DNA of 64,000 bases. Source: Tubulanus polymorphus. Taxonomy: Eukaryota > Nemertea > Palaeonemertea > Tubulaniformes > Tubulanidae. The translations under genes and the position numbers were made by a program. Numbering within the stretch: position 1 is the stretch's first letter; every line of letters starts with the position of its first letter. The stretch lies in the NCBI RefSeq assembly GCF_964204645.1, contig NC_134026.1, positions 6,696,001 through 6,760,000 on the forward strand, in the 5' to 3' direction. The notes beneath the pieces were generated by a model. That model saw only the letters and a list, made by a program, of their open reading frames with translations, did no database searches and was not told the DNA's origin. Below, piece by piece: positions 1-12,500 of this stretch.

Positions 1-352
1 CATTCGACTGAGTTAATGAAGATTAACGTATTTGCTGCCAGCTCGTAAAATGTGTCATCCCCAATTGCCATTATGAATAAACTTGTACAATGGAGCCGTT
101 ACAGAGAGCCTTTGCTTGAAATTGACCGATGGGTATTGAAAATGAAGCCAGGGTTTGTTCGGGTGTCATTGCCAGAGGGCAAATATCCAACAGTGAATGG
201 GAAGAATCAGCTATGAATGTATTCTAGTGGCACTGGTGACAGAACCGGTAGTACAAGTATACTGGTGCCAGCAGCGATTGATATACCGGTGGTTAACTCT
301 TGAGACAACTGCGGAACTGGATCCAGTCTAACTTGTCGCACGCACTACTGAC
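1..352 (-). other. Domino intron, cut by window edge
   Basis: Non-coding intron sequence downstream of exon 24. Around 225-295 it has short ACTGGTG/ACCGGT motifs that resemble the satellite at 603-913. I see no exon in it. Confidence 0.6.
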
Positions 353-522
353 CTGTCTTTGTTCCACTTTAGTCGTTCCGTCCAGCCTCAAATATCGGTG
401 ACCGTGATAGTTCAAAAACGACTCCAGAACGTCCAACATCCGGGTCATCTGAGTAAATATCAAAACGCGATGATATCCCGATTTCAGTCGCCGTAGCAAC
501 AGATCCATTGTCTGCAGTTTAC
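353..522 (-). CDS. SRCAP/EP400 (dom): Domino exon 24, first part of helicase-C lobe
   Basis: Acceptor TTTTCAG at 523 and donor GACAG|GTCAGT at 352. It encodes [16 protein letters not shown], then [20 protein letters not shown] (motif IV) and [26 protein letters not shown] and RLDG are the SRCAP/Domino versions; EP400 has LSQMILMLDILE and a changed RIDE. Motifs V and VI (STRSGGVG and QAQDRCHRIGQ in the family) must lie in exons left of base 1. Confidence 0.96.
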
Positions 523-3500
523 CTGAAAAATATTCAAACACGAAATTCAAATTTCAGCTGATAAATTGTTTAGGGACGTTTTGATTAGGTTAAGGATTTT
601 GTTAGTTAATTAGAGGTGACCGGTGATACCAGTGATTAGATATACCAGCGCATAGTCAACTCGAATAATCTACGACAGCCCTTTAGCACCAGACAGCAAT
701 AAACACACTGACTGGTGACTCTATTAAGGGGTCGAATTCATTTTCAATATTTTGATAAATTTTTGATATAATTTTGTTAGTTTATGTGAGGTGACCGGTG
801 ATATCAGTGGTTAGATATCCCGGCGCTTAGTCAACTCAAATAATCTACGACAGCCCTTTAGCACCAGACATCTATAAACACACTGACTGGTGACTCTATT
901 AAGGACTGGTGACTCCATTCATTCTTCATATTCTAATAAATTTTCCGAAATAAGTTGAAACACAGCAGCATTCAAACCCTTAAAAATAGTAATCAGTATT
1001 CCTGAAGATGAAATTAAGCCGAAACTAGAACCTAAAGGAAAAAATTTTCGGGAATGTTTTTTTCCTCGAGTGTGGCATTTCATACAACAGAACTAGAACT
1101 CGATTCGGATTTTCAACCCGGATTTTCATCAAATTTCACATGAAATCGGCCTATTTGGCCCATCTAACCGGGAACCATTTAAAATATAATCACTAATTTG
1201 GATATTACTTAATACGAAGAAATCTGGGCAGTCTCAAGTCATCCGTAAGTGAAATCTACTGTATCAACGTTACAGCGCAGACTCAAGACTGTTTGATAAC
1301 TGATTGAGTATTTAGTGATCTCTAAAATCTCTGATAGCTACTCACCACAGTCATACTGTATCAGTCGTAGTTCGGGGAATTGGACGGTCATTCTGGATTC
1401 AACTCGGTGAAGACACGCCGATTTTGGCGCGAGATTCTCATGCAGCCGATGCGCTACGAACCGCTGCGACTGCACCAGCGACGGCGACGGGTGCGACGTG
1501 TGCAACGTAATCCTAGGCGACGCGACGGGCGGAACGACGAACGTGTAATTATCCAAAACGATCGCCATTTCTCGCAGATACTGCTCGGGCGTTTTAACGA
1601 TCGATGATAGTGCGTCTGTTCGTTTCCATAGCGACCTCGTCACAGCCGTCGGCGAGTTCCTATCGAGTATCTGCGCGTTATAACAATGTATGTATCCGTT
1701 CCATGCGGCCGAGACCGAACCAGTCCGATCGGCTGAACCAGTCCGATTGTTGAATATGCTAACAGCCGAACAGAGATCCTGCCCGTAAACGGGTCTCACG
1801 TCGCAGCGTCTTCGGTTATATTTCACAATCCGTTCTCTCAACAACGTTTTATATTGCGTTTTTCGATTTTCCAACGAATCGATGTGAAATATCGATTTCT
1901 CCTTTTTAATTTTCGGTTTCGGTTGTTGTTTCACGGTGGAAGCAGAAGGCTGCTGCGGCTGGACCGACGACGGTTTAACAGTTGGTTTAGGCCAAGCCTG
2001 CACCTGTATCGCCGGAGCAGCTGCGACCGTAGGATTCTGCGTAACTGCCAGCGTGACCGGTGAAGCTCTCGAGATCGCCGGGCTGAACGGTCGTTTCAAT
2101 GGAGATGGCGACGCTGCAAAATAAAACGAAACATCGTTTCGATAAAGAACGTCTCCCGATTTGGATCCGGTAAAACTGGAAATGTACGCTGAAATGTTTG
2201 GCACGTTTTCATTAAGGACAGCGACTCAAACATCAAAACAGACTGAAACTGTGACCAGTTCGAGGTTCCACAGTTCTCGATTAAAAGTACATTTGCAAAT
2301 GTGACTCCATAATACAAAATATCAGATATTCACTATAATTCAACAATTGAGTCACCAAAAAGTAAACAAAATCTATGGAACTCCATCCGTACACAGTTTC
2401 AGAGTCGTTGGTCAAATTTGAATATCCAGCTAAAATTATTTCGTTTCAAATGTTTCATCTCTGAAGAGTCGCTTTCATTTCTAACAGAGAAAACAGAACT
2501 GGATTCGGTCGACAGAAATGACAGAAACTCACGCGAATGTCTGTTAAGTAGAGTCGAATTAGCCGTCGTAGATACAGGTTGAACTAGCGCTATCGGTCGA
2601 TTAGTAGAAGTGACGGCTATCGTCGACGATGTAGGCAGTTGTATCGGCTGAGACGGTCGTACAGCATTCACGCCGCTGACAGTACCGGAGACTACTGAAT
2701 GAGGAGCTAATCCATTCACTACTGCAAATACACATCGCAAATACGTTCATTTTAGTTTCAAGGGATGAGGAAATTCAGGCGGGAACCAAACAAAGCGTGA
2801 TGGTTTGTGTAAGCTAGCCATTCTTTAGCTACAATCAAAAGCTACAACCTTCATACCACATTTTAGTTACTACGTAGTTCAACTTCTTCAAGCAATTTCC
2901 GGGATGAATTGATGAGTAGAGAAGATACACACTATCCGTGTAAGATGGATGTCAAGAGAAATCCCACAATGATTCAGTCGAAAATGAAAAATTCTTGAAT
3001 TGAAGAGATTTATTTCGAGCAACGTTTCAGCTAAACACTATTAGCCATCATCAGGCATACTGATGATGGCTAAAAGTGTTTAGCCGAAACGTTGCTCAAA
3101 ATAAATCACTTCAATTCAAGAATTGTTCATCTTTGACTGAATTATTGTGGGATTTCTCTAGTCAATCAGGATGAATTAGTTACGAGTACCAGGAATAATA
3201 AAACGTCCCGCAATTTTGAATCGACTATTACGATGACCATTAAAAGTAATCTTAATTTTCATAAACTTTCAGTCTATCCACAATATTGCGGGACTTCGAT
3301 ATTTCATGACTCGGTACGTACGCTAAATCATTGACATTGCTATTTCAAGCGATTTGGCAGATATCATCGAGCAAGTTGTAGAAGGGCGGCACAGTTGATG
3401 AATGCATCGAATGCTTACCAGCTATAGTAGGCTGTGAACTGGTAGGTGTTTGTAATACAGGCGGAGGAGCGGTAACCGACGAGACCTGTGTTATAGGCTG

Positions 3501-6500
3501 TACGACCGTCGACTGTTGAACGGGAGTCGTTATAATCTGTTGACCCGACGACGTTTGTAATATTTGTATGAATCCAGCTAGAGAATTATAAAATCGGCAA
3601 GAATTAAAGAGATATTTCTAGAAGAGGAGAGAATCCCACAATGATAATAAAAAGTCCGAAAATGAAACTTCGAGATAGTAGTTTATTCCAACGTTTCGAC
3701 TATATCCTAATAGTCATCTTCAGGAAGGACTATTAGGATATAGTCGAAACGTTGGAATAAACTACTATCTCGAAGTTTCATTTTCAGACTTTTTATTATC
3801 ATTGTGGGATTCTCTCATCGCGTCAACACAGATATAGTGTTCTACCAATCGTGATATTTCTAGAACCAATCGATGACAAGGGTTTAACGCTAGTGGCTGG
3901 CTGGCTGGCTGGCTGGCTGGCATACCTGGTAGTTGAGCTAGTTGACCGGATGGTATCATTAATCTCGTACCCTGTTGCGTGTGATGTATTTGTACGGTTA
4001 TCGGTTGAGACGCGGCGGTCGTCGTGGCAACCGACGATTGTAGTATCGCCAATCCTAGAATTCAAAATCATCGAAATGAAACAATTTCAGGAGGAAACAA
4101 TTTCAGGAGGAATCCTGAAACAATTTCAGGAGGAATCACTTATAACTGATGTTCACTCGTTACTTAAAACCCTGATGATATTTCAGGATACTTTTATCAG
4201 TAACAGGCTGTTTTATATTTGGCACATGGCACGGATCAGTTTCATGTTGATGAATCCACTGTCCTTGGTAAATGGCCATTACGTGGTGAAAACTTGGACA
4301 AACCATAATCTATGTCTGACATGTCAGTAGATGAGACCCGGGCAAGTTCTTCACTGAGTTATTTACTTACAACTCTGCGGTTATAGTGATTGAGAATATT
4401 GATAGTTTGTAAACTTTTTACAGTAACCCTGATATTTCAGGATACTTTTATCAGTAACAGGCTGTTTTATATTTGGCACATGGCACGGACCAGTTTCATG
4501 TTAATGAATCCACTGTCCTTGGTAAATGGCCATTACGTGGTGAAAACTTGGACAAACCATAATCTTAGTCTGACATGTCAGTAGATGAGACCCGGGCAAG
4601 TTCTTCACTGAGTTATTTACTTACAACTCTGCGGTTATAGTGATTGAGAATATTGATAGTTTGTGAACTTTTTACTGTAACCCTGATGATATTTCAGGAT
4701 ATTTTTATTAGTAACAGGCTGTTTTATATTTGGCACATGGCACGGACCAGTTTCATGTTAATGAATCCACTGTCCTTGGTAAATGGCCATTACGTGGTGA
4801 AAACTTGGACGAACGTAAATCTATGTCTGACATGTCAGTAGATGAGACCCGGGCAGGTTCTTTACCGAGTTTTTAACTTACAACTCAGTTAAAATGCGGT
4901 TATAGTGATTGAGAATATTGATAGTTTGTAAGCTCATTACTTAAACCCTGATCATATTTCAGGATATTTTCATCAGTAACAGGCTGTTTTATATTTGGCA
5001 CACGTCACGGATCAGTTTCATGTTGATGAATCCACAGTCCTTGGTAAATGGCCATTAATCTCATATCAGTAATGAGCAGATAGATACATGGTACTGACCT
5101 GATTGTTGTGGACTGGCCATGAATTTAGCGGTAGGATTAGCGCTGATAGTATCACTAACTGAACTGTTTAATACGGGCACTGAATTCACTGTAGGCAAGG
5201 TGACACTCCTCTGAACTGGCATTACTAGGAAAATAAACACATTTATTAATTAACAAAAATATTAGTCTCCCCACAGTCAATATACCCTTCAATCCGGGGG
5301 TTATTTCATTTTCAATTGATTTAATCCTACAGTTTAAGATTAGTTTAAGAAGAGGTCCTTCATGGCACGTCAAGATACCAAAAATTACAATTTTTGGAAC
5401 TAAAATTTGTATTTCCGAGTAGTACTTACCCTTTCCTATGGTTTTTGCCAATATTTTCTAAATTTGGATTTATCGCCAATGGTTTTTCTATACGACCCGG
5501 CCCTGCGGTATTGCATTTAGCCACCGGCGAAATCCGCCATCTTTTTTCGTCATAGCAGACCAAAAAAAAACAGCTATGCGGGGCAGGTGGGCGGGATTCC
5601 CACCATAGGAAAGGGTAAGTACTACTCGGAAATACAAATTTTAGTTCCAAAAATTGTAATATTTCCATCGAGTACTGTACCCTTTCCTATGGTTTTTGCT
5701 AGACTAGCCTAGCACAAGGATGGTGGGAAAGGTAGATAGAAAAACCACCGCTCAAACGCAAGGTAAGAGGGAAAAAGAGAGCACTTACCCAAGCACGGAA
5801 TGGAGCACTGTAGCACAGGGAAGACCGGTTGGCCACAGTGAGTCCGTCCAGCTCAGGGGCCCCCCCCAGAATTTTGCGAAATTAATACTTGCAGATATGA
5901 GCCCAAACTATGTACAAGGATACACCCCCTGTGATCCTGATAATGCTACATAAATATTCTACACTAAAGGGTCCGATCGGAAAGAACGGACACCTTGAGC
6001 CATGACAACAGGACCCAGTGAAGCTAATGAGCCTAACTGGCCTGAAACATCCCGTAAATAAAATGACGTGAATGTCGACGGTGAATTCCAAAAGGCGGCC
6101 CGACAGACTTCCTCCAACGGAGCACCCGAAAAGGCTGCGCAGGAAGTAGCCATAGACCTCACTTGATGAGAAACGACTCCCTCCGAGGAAAGATTCTCCT
6201 TCAATAAAATGTCCTTGATCATTGAAGAGACCCATCGGGCTACTGTGTCCCGCGAAATATCACCCTTTAGGTGATCCAGCAGCGGAATAAATAACCGCTC
6301 CCGTGAACCCCTCCGTGAAGCAGAGCGATCTAAATAGAAACACAACGCCCGCACAGGACATAAAGTCCTGTCCGGGATGCCCGGTTCCACTCGATGTTTT
6401 AGGGCTTCAATTCGCCATTGACGCCCAACCGAGCCTGGTCGTTGGTTCTTTGCCAAAAATTCCAAAGCAGGCCGCAGCGAAACAAATTCATTCGCTGGCC

Positions 6501-9500
6501 CAAAGACAATGTGACCTGGTCGGACTGAAAGCGCATGAATCTCAGAGCGACGGGCCGAGCAAGCCAAGAACAGCAAAAATACAGTCTTTTTTGACAAATT
6601 TGCAAAAGACGCTGCCGAAAGAGGTTCAAATGGAGCCTCCATTAACTTCTTCAAAATTACAGACAGATCCCATGGTGGAACTGTCCTTGTTACCCGAGGC
6701 CGGGAAATAGAAAACCCAGCAACCAGCTGGGATATCCGATGATCCCCTGCTACATTTGGCCATCCAGAAGCACGCAATGTATGAGAAATCGCGGAGCGGT
6801 AACCTTTAATAGTTATGACCTGTAAACCTTTTGCTACAAATAGGTGCAGTAAAAAATCTGCCAATTGAGCTACAGAGGGTGAGCATGGATCAATTTCCCC
6901 TGCAGCACACCAATCCGCAAAATGACTCCACTTGGCATCGTAAATGGTACTTGTTGATGGCCGCTTAGATCCTGCGATAAAGGAGGCAGCCTGTTCTGAA
7001 AAGCCTGAAGCTGACAAGGATCGCTGGACAATGGCCAGGCGAGCAGATTTAACCACTGGCTGTTTGGATGATGCCGAAAGATCCCCTGAGACAGAAGCGA
7101 TGGGAAATTCGGAAGAATCCTGGGGTTGTCGCACAGTAGGTTGAGAAGTGGTAGGAACCATTTCTGAGCCGGCCAACATGGTGCTACCAGAACTATGTTG
7201 CAATTGACTGATCTCTCTATTTGATCCAGTAAGCGCGGCAGGACTGGTGTGGGCGGGAACGCATACGCATGCATCCCCGACCAGTCCAGAGAGAAGGCAT
7301 CGACCCCCCACGCTTCCGCGTCTGGAAACGGGGACACAAACAGAGGACACCTCCGATTGAACCGGGTGGCAAACAGATCCAGCAGCGGATTGCCAAAAAT
7401 GCCCCGAACCCGATCGGCTACTTCTTGGTGGAGAACCCATTCTGTCGCAATAGCCTGACCTCGACGAGACAGAGCATCGGCCATCACGTTCCTTTTCCCT
7501 GCTAAATGTGCCACAGTCAGGGACACGCCCTTTGTCTGACACCAAAGAAGAATTTTGGCCGACAGACCTGTGAGGGTTTCTGAGTGAGTGCCCCCTTGGT
7601 TCTGAAGGTAAGCCCTCACTGTTGAATTGTCTGTGGCTAACCAAACGTGGTGGCCCTCCACTCTCCTGTGAAAGAACTTCAGGGCCTTCCACACGGCCAG
7701 CATTTCTAGGAAATTTATGTGGTTGGTGGCCTCGTAGCGAGACCATTTCCCGGCTTTGACTCGGTTCTCCAGATGTGCCCCCCAACCTTGGTGACTGGCA
7801 TCCGTGAATACACGAACTGGAGCCTCTAACGGGGCTAGTGACACCCCGAGCCGAAGATTCGTAGTGGCCGCCCACCACTGAAGATCCGGACTTAGATCGG
7901 TTGGAGGTACGGGAATCAAGGCCTCCCAGTTGCCCTTCGACTGAGACCAGAAGACCTTCCAATATTGTTGCAAGCGCCTGCTTCTGAGGCGGCCTAAGGG
8001 CACCACCAGACCCATGGAGCTGATGGAGCCTAGAAGCCGTGACCAGTAACGAGCTGTTCTCGGGGTTGTGGACACTCCCGCTACAGCTTCTTGAAGTTTG
8101 GCCACTCGAACCATAGACGGAAAGACTTTGCCGATTCGGAGATCGAAGTCCATGCCGAGATAAGTGAACTGTTGGGCCGGCGTCAACTGAGATTTTTCCC
8201 TGTTTACGCGGAACCCTAGCTGATGGACTAAGTCCAAGACTGAGGTCATTGCCTCCCGACATTCCTGAGCCGAATTCGCGACTATTAACCAGTCGTCGAG
8301 GTAAACGAACAGTCGAACACCCCTTGACTGAAGTACCTTCTGAACTGACTTGACCAACTTGGTGAAAACCCACGGGGCCGTACTGAGGCCAAATGGAAGA
8401 GACCTGAATTGGAACTGGCGGCCTTTCCACTTTATCCTGAGAAATCGCCGAGATTTTGGGTGAATTGGAACCTGAAAGTAAGCATCTTTCAGGTCCAATG
8501 AAGCCGCCCATTGACCCGGACGGAGCCCTTGAATCACGTCCTTGGGCTTGGTCATCCGGAACCTTGGAATGTCTAGGTGCCGATTGAGGGATGACAGATC
8601 TATCACTGTCCGTTGACCCCCTGTGGCCTTTGGTACCATGAATATTCGAGAAAACCAGCCGGGAGAAGTTTCGTTGCAAACTGGTTCTATCGCTCCCTTC
8701 TCTGCCAGTTCCTTGAGAGCCGGAGAGATTAAGGCCTCCTGACCTGGTTTTGGCCGCATGTCGGGAGGTGACCTCATCAGGCGCGGTCGCCTTAGGAAAC
8801 GGAGACGGTAGCCCCGAGAGACGACCCGGGAGGGCCAACCGTCTCCAAAGAGGTCGGACCAGTGGGTTGCTGCCTGCTGCAGACAACCTCCCACTGGTCC
8901 CAAGAATTCATTTCGAGTTTTTCCGAAAGGAAGAGCCCCTTTTTGGAGCCTTCCCCTTGCCTCGATACGAACCGGAACTGTTACGACCGGACGAGGCTTG
9001 ACACGATTGTTGAAGTTGCGCGCTAGTTCTCCAACCGGCATCCGAAGCCGCCTGAGAAAGCGCTGAAGTTTGAGATGGTCCTGTTTGCGTCCGTGCCGAA
9101 CCTTGCGCCGCCGGCGTCGGACCAGAACGCTTTTTCCACGGAGTTCGGGGGTTGGACTTGGCCTGAACCTCCCGAATCTTCCTCAGCTCTGCGGAAACCG
9201 GAGCGCACCAACCGGAGAAGAGACGTGAAGACGTCCCCAATGGGGCTCTCAGCAAAGCATTGGACACCATATCCGGTAGACGAGTTTTGGCACTGGAGTC
9301 CATCACTGACTGACGGGAGGCTAACACCAGATTAGCCTGACCCCGAACCGACAACGGAATTACATGCGAAACAGACCGAGCCAAAGATTGGATAATCCGG
9401 TCCATTCCCTCCAGTTTTAGGGCAACTGACTCTGGGTCGGAGCCCGCATGAACGGCGGCGTGAGTCTCGCGAAGCTCACCCGTCAACACCTTAAGTGCCA

Positions 9501-12500
9501 TATCTTGAAACGAACCAACCCTGGTAAGATTGTCCAGGATTGACGTCATGGCCACCAAACCGGACTTAGGCAAACGAATACCCGACTGTGCTGTAACAGT
9601 ATCCGGGCTGATCAAAGTATAATCAGCATCCAGGCAGTTATGACTGTGATCCACAGCACCTGGAGTTGCGTAATACGCCGAGCGAAATGCGCCTATAGGT
9701 GGATCGGTTGAACTAAAATATTTCCCAGATTTCATACCCCGTTCTGGAGGGGGAAATGAAAAAGTTCCAGGCCGACATTCACCCCATAATTGCGTATCCA
9801 ATCGAGCCCATTCTCTTGAAACCGCTGACGATTCCCGTAAAACGTTAAGATCGGAGTCCGGAGGGCGATAAGCTTCCATTGACTCACCGACCAGAGGAGC
9901 TGCTGTGGGCTTAGCGCGAGTTGCCCCGTGCTTGACAAAGAACTCACTTATCATCGCTCTAAATGGCATGTCCCCCGCTGGTTCGGATAAAACTGAACGG
10001 GACGGAGATACATTGCGAGCCAGGGAAGCCCCCATCGTCTGGGGCAACCCACAATTGCTTGCGACAGGAACGACCCCAGAAGGAATTGCCGCCTCTGGGA
10101 CCGGATCCTCATTGAAATCAGACCCTACCGCAGCATCCAGGAATTCAGAGTCAGAATTCCGAAAAACTGAGTGGGCTGGCGAACTTCTAACCGGACAATC
10201 AGGAATAGGCTTACCTGTTGTAGAAGTTGCAGCGACTTGTTGCGACGAAGATAACAAGTTTAAAATTTTCTCCTCAAATACATGGAAATCCTTCTGAGTC
10301 AGGTATTTTCCAGTATCCCGACGATCATGCCGACTTCGGTGACGGTCCCTCGAACGGGATCGTGACCTACTAGAAGAATCGCTTTCATCGCTAACCGACG
10401 TCGACGAACGATGAGAAGACCGACGGCGAAACTTCCGACAATAACGATCGTAGTCCCTCTCGCGATCAAACCTTGATCTGCGAGAAGGAGATCTTGCTCG
10501 TTTATTACGCTCCCGGCGTCTAAATCTAGTGGGAGAGCGAGCTCTATCCCCGGAGCGACGATCAGAATCAGACGATGAACGTACCGGATGTTTTGTACCG
10601 GACGACGTCTGGACCGGACCGGTGGCCGAACCGGACCGAACCGGACCGATGCCCGACCCGGACCGGACCGGTACCGACCGAACCGGTGCGGGCCGTTCGC
10701 GACTACCGCGGCGCGCGCTCGGTTCCGAACATGTAGTCTGAACCGGCCGAACCGGCCGAACCGGTGAACGACCAGAGACCGGTGAATGACCGGAGACCGG
10801 TGCCGGTGAACCAGCGTTCTTCCCCGGTGAACGGAGTTGGGAAGCCGATCGTACCTGAACGACCGGCGACCGCTCCGCTTTACGATAAGAAACAGGATTA
10901 GAAACGTCGGTTGGCACATCGGCCGAAACCGACGAATCCCTGCTAACTCGACGACGATCTCTTAGTTTAAGAGCCTTATCGGCCCGAAGCCAAAGGTCCT
11001 CGGACCACACGACGCAAATATTGCAAGGATTGCTCCTTGCACATATTTGACCGGATTTGCGCCTGCACGACGCACATGAATCGTGGTTGTCCCAGGCGCC
11101 AAACAAATGCCCGCATCCCTCCCCGCCACGATGCTGACCCTTAGGAGGGGGTGGCATAATTATCCTGTTACAAATCAAAACAATTCAATTCAATTCAATC
11201 AAATTATATTTGTAAATAAAATTCTTACGGAAAAAAAGAAATCAGGGATAACCCCCAAACCGAACGGACTCACCGTTACGAGAGTGAAAACTCCCTAATA
11301 TCCTAATTCCCAGATTTTTACGGCGAAAAAATCCAACGCGTTCTACTGCGAGAACGCCAAGAAAAAAGATGGCGGATTTCGCCGGTGGCTAAATGCAATA
11401 CCGCAGGGCCGGGTCGTATAGAAAAACCATTGGCGATAAATCCAAATTTAGAAAATATTGGCAAAAACCATAGGAAAGGGTACAGTACTCGATGGAAATA
11501 TTCAAATTCCCTGACTTTTCAAGAAGTCAGAATTCCCTAATCATCCTCTCTGCAGGGAAAAAATAAATCCGGAATTGCCTCATCCATTAGAACCCTGGAT
11601 TCGACTTAGAAATTTAGCCTAAGTTATCTCGATAAGAGCTTGAGAGCTTAAAACACTTACGCGTAGTCGGAGTTGAGATAAGTCGAGGAACAGGAGATCT
11701 TGCTATCGGTATTTTATTCACAGCAGCTGGTTGTTGTTGTTGTTGTAGTTGTTGTTGTTGATGCGTTACGGATCTCTGTACGAGAGGAGACGCCCGTCCC
11801 GCCGTGGTTGGCATCGCTGTAGGCGGCGCCAGATTCTTCATGAGGAATGATTTTAAAGCGACCGGTTTCGGCCGCGGGGCCGGCAACGGCTGCTCGTCGA
11901 TTTCGACGATTAGCCGTTTCGGAGATTGTAGTTTTTTGATACGATGCGCGGCGAACGCGGGAAGCGATAATTCAACATCGGCGATACACGGGTATAGAGA
12001 ACACAAATCAATATGCTGAAATATTAAACACACAACTATTACGAGCTGGACGCTTTTATTTGACTTGCTTTTTCCCCCTGACCTTTTCCCATGACATGCA
12101 TGATGTTTTCCCCGACTAGATCTGCTAAGAATCAAATCAATTAACATTGTCAAAATAAATAGGACATAGACGAAAAATGTTTGATTACATGTGTGATCTA
12201 GCAATCGCAACTAATCTCCCTGACTTTTCCCCGATTCCCTGACTTTTCCCTCATCGTCAAGTTTTGAGTATTCTCTTGACATACTCAAAATTCTTTTATA
12301 ATTGTTAATTTTGCGAAATATTTTTTTGGTATTCTTTTTTAAAAAAACATGGCAATAGTGGATGATTGATTATTCAAACTATCTTCAACTAACTTCTATG
12401 AACTGAAGTCGGCCTAAATCTGTGGACTGAACCGAATTCTGACCCAAAGAAGTCCAGCAGAAAATGCAGGGCCCGTTTCAACAGAAAAGTTAAATTCTTG

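Larger units (their letters stand above)
5384..11502 (-). mobile_element. DIRS-type tyrosine-recombinase retrotransposon, apparently complete
   Basis: About 6.1 kb in the intron between Domino exons 12015 and 5099, same orientation as the gene. Order on the minus strand: left terminal repeat (11502-11361), gag, RT-RNase H-methyltransferase, tyrosine recombinase, internal complementary region (5601-5699), right terminal repeat (5548-5384). The terminal repeats are inverted copies of each other, as in DIRS elements and unlike LTR retrotransposons. The internal region carries the reverse complement of both outer ends joined at ATT, the expected circle junction, and an ATT lies at each border (5384-5386 and 11500-11502). 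No target duplication is seen, consistent with recombinase integration. All three frames are open, so the copy looks young and possibly autonomous. Confidence 0.95.

Noticed and set aside
1380-2124. Arg-rich plus-strand open frames opposite Domino exon 23
   Set aside because: Antisense shadows of the coding exon; GC-richer coding sequence on the minus strand explains them.
3851-4841. Plus-strand open frames with a shared 50-residue sequence
   Set aside because: Produced by the 254-bp tandem array in an intron of a minus-strand gene; no splice sites, start context or family match.
7261-8886. Recombinase-frame open reading upstream of about 7140 as a separate protein
   Set aside because: Composition is that of a shadow of the RT frame (Ser/Arg/Gly/Pro-rich, no domain). 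Kept only as a hypothesis under findings.
5384-11502. Reading the element as an LTR retrotransposon or endogenous retrovirus
   Set aside because: Terminal repeats are inverted rather than direct, there is no DDE integrase or protease, and a tyrosine recombinase is present.
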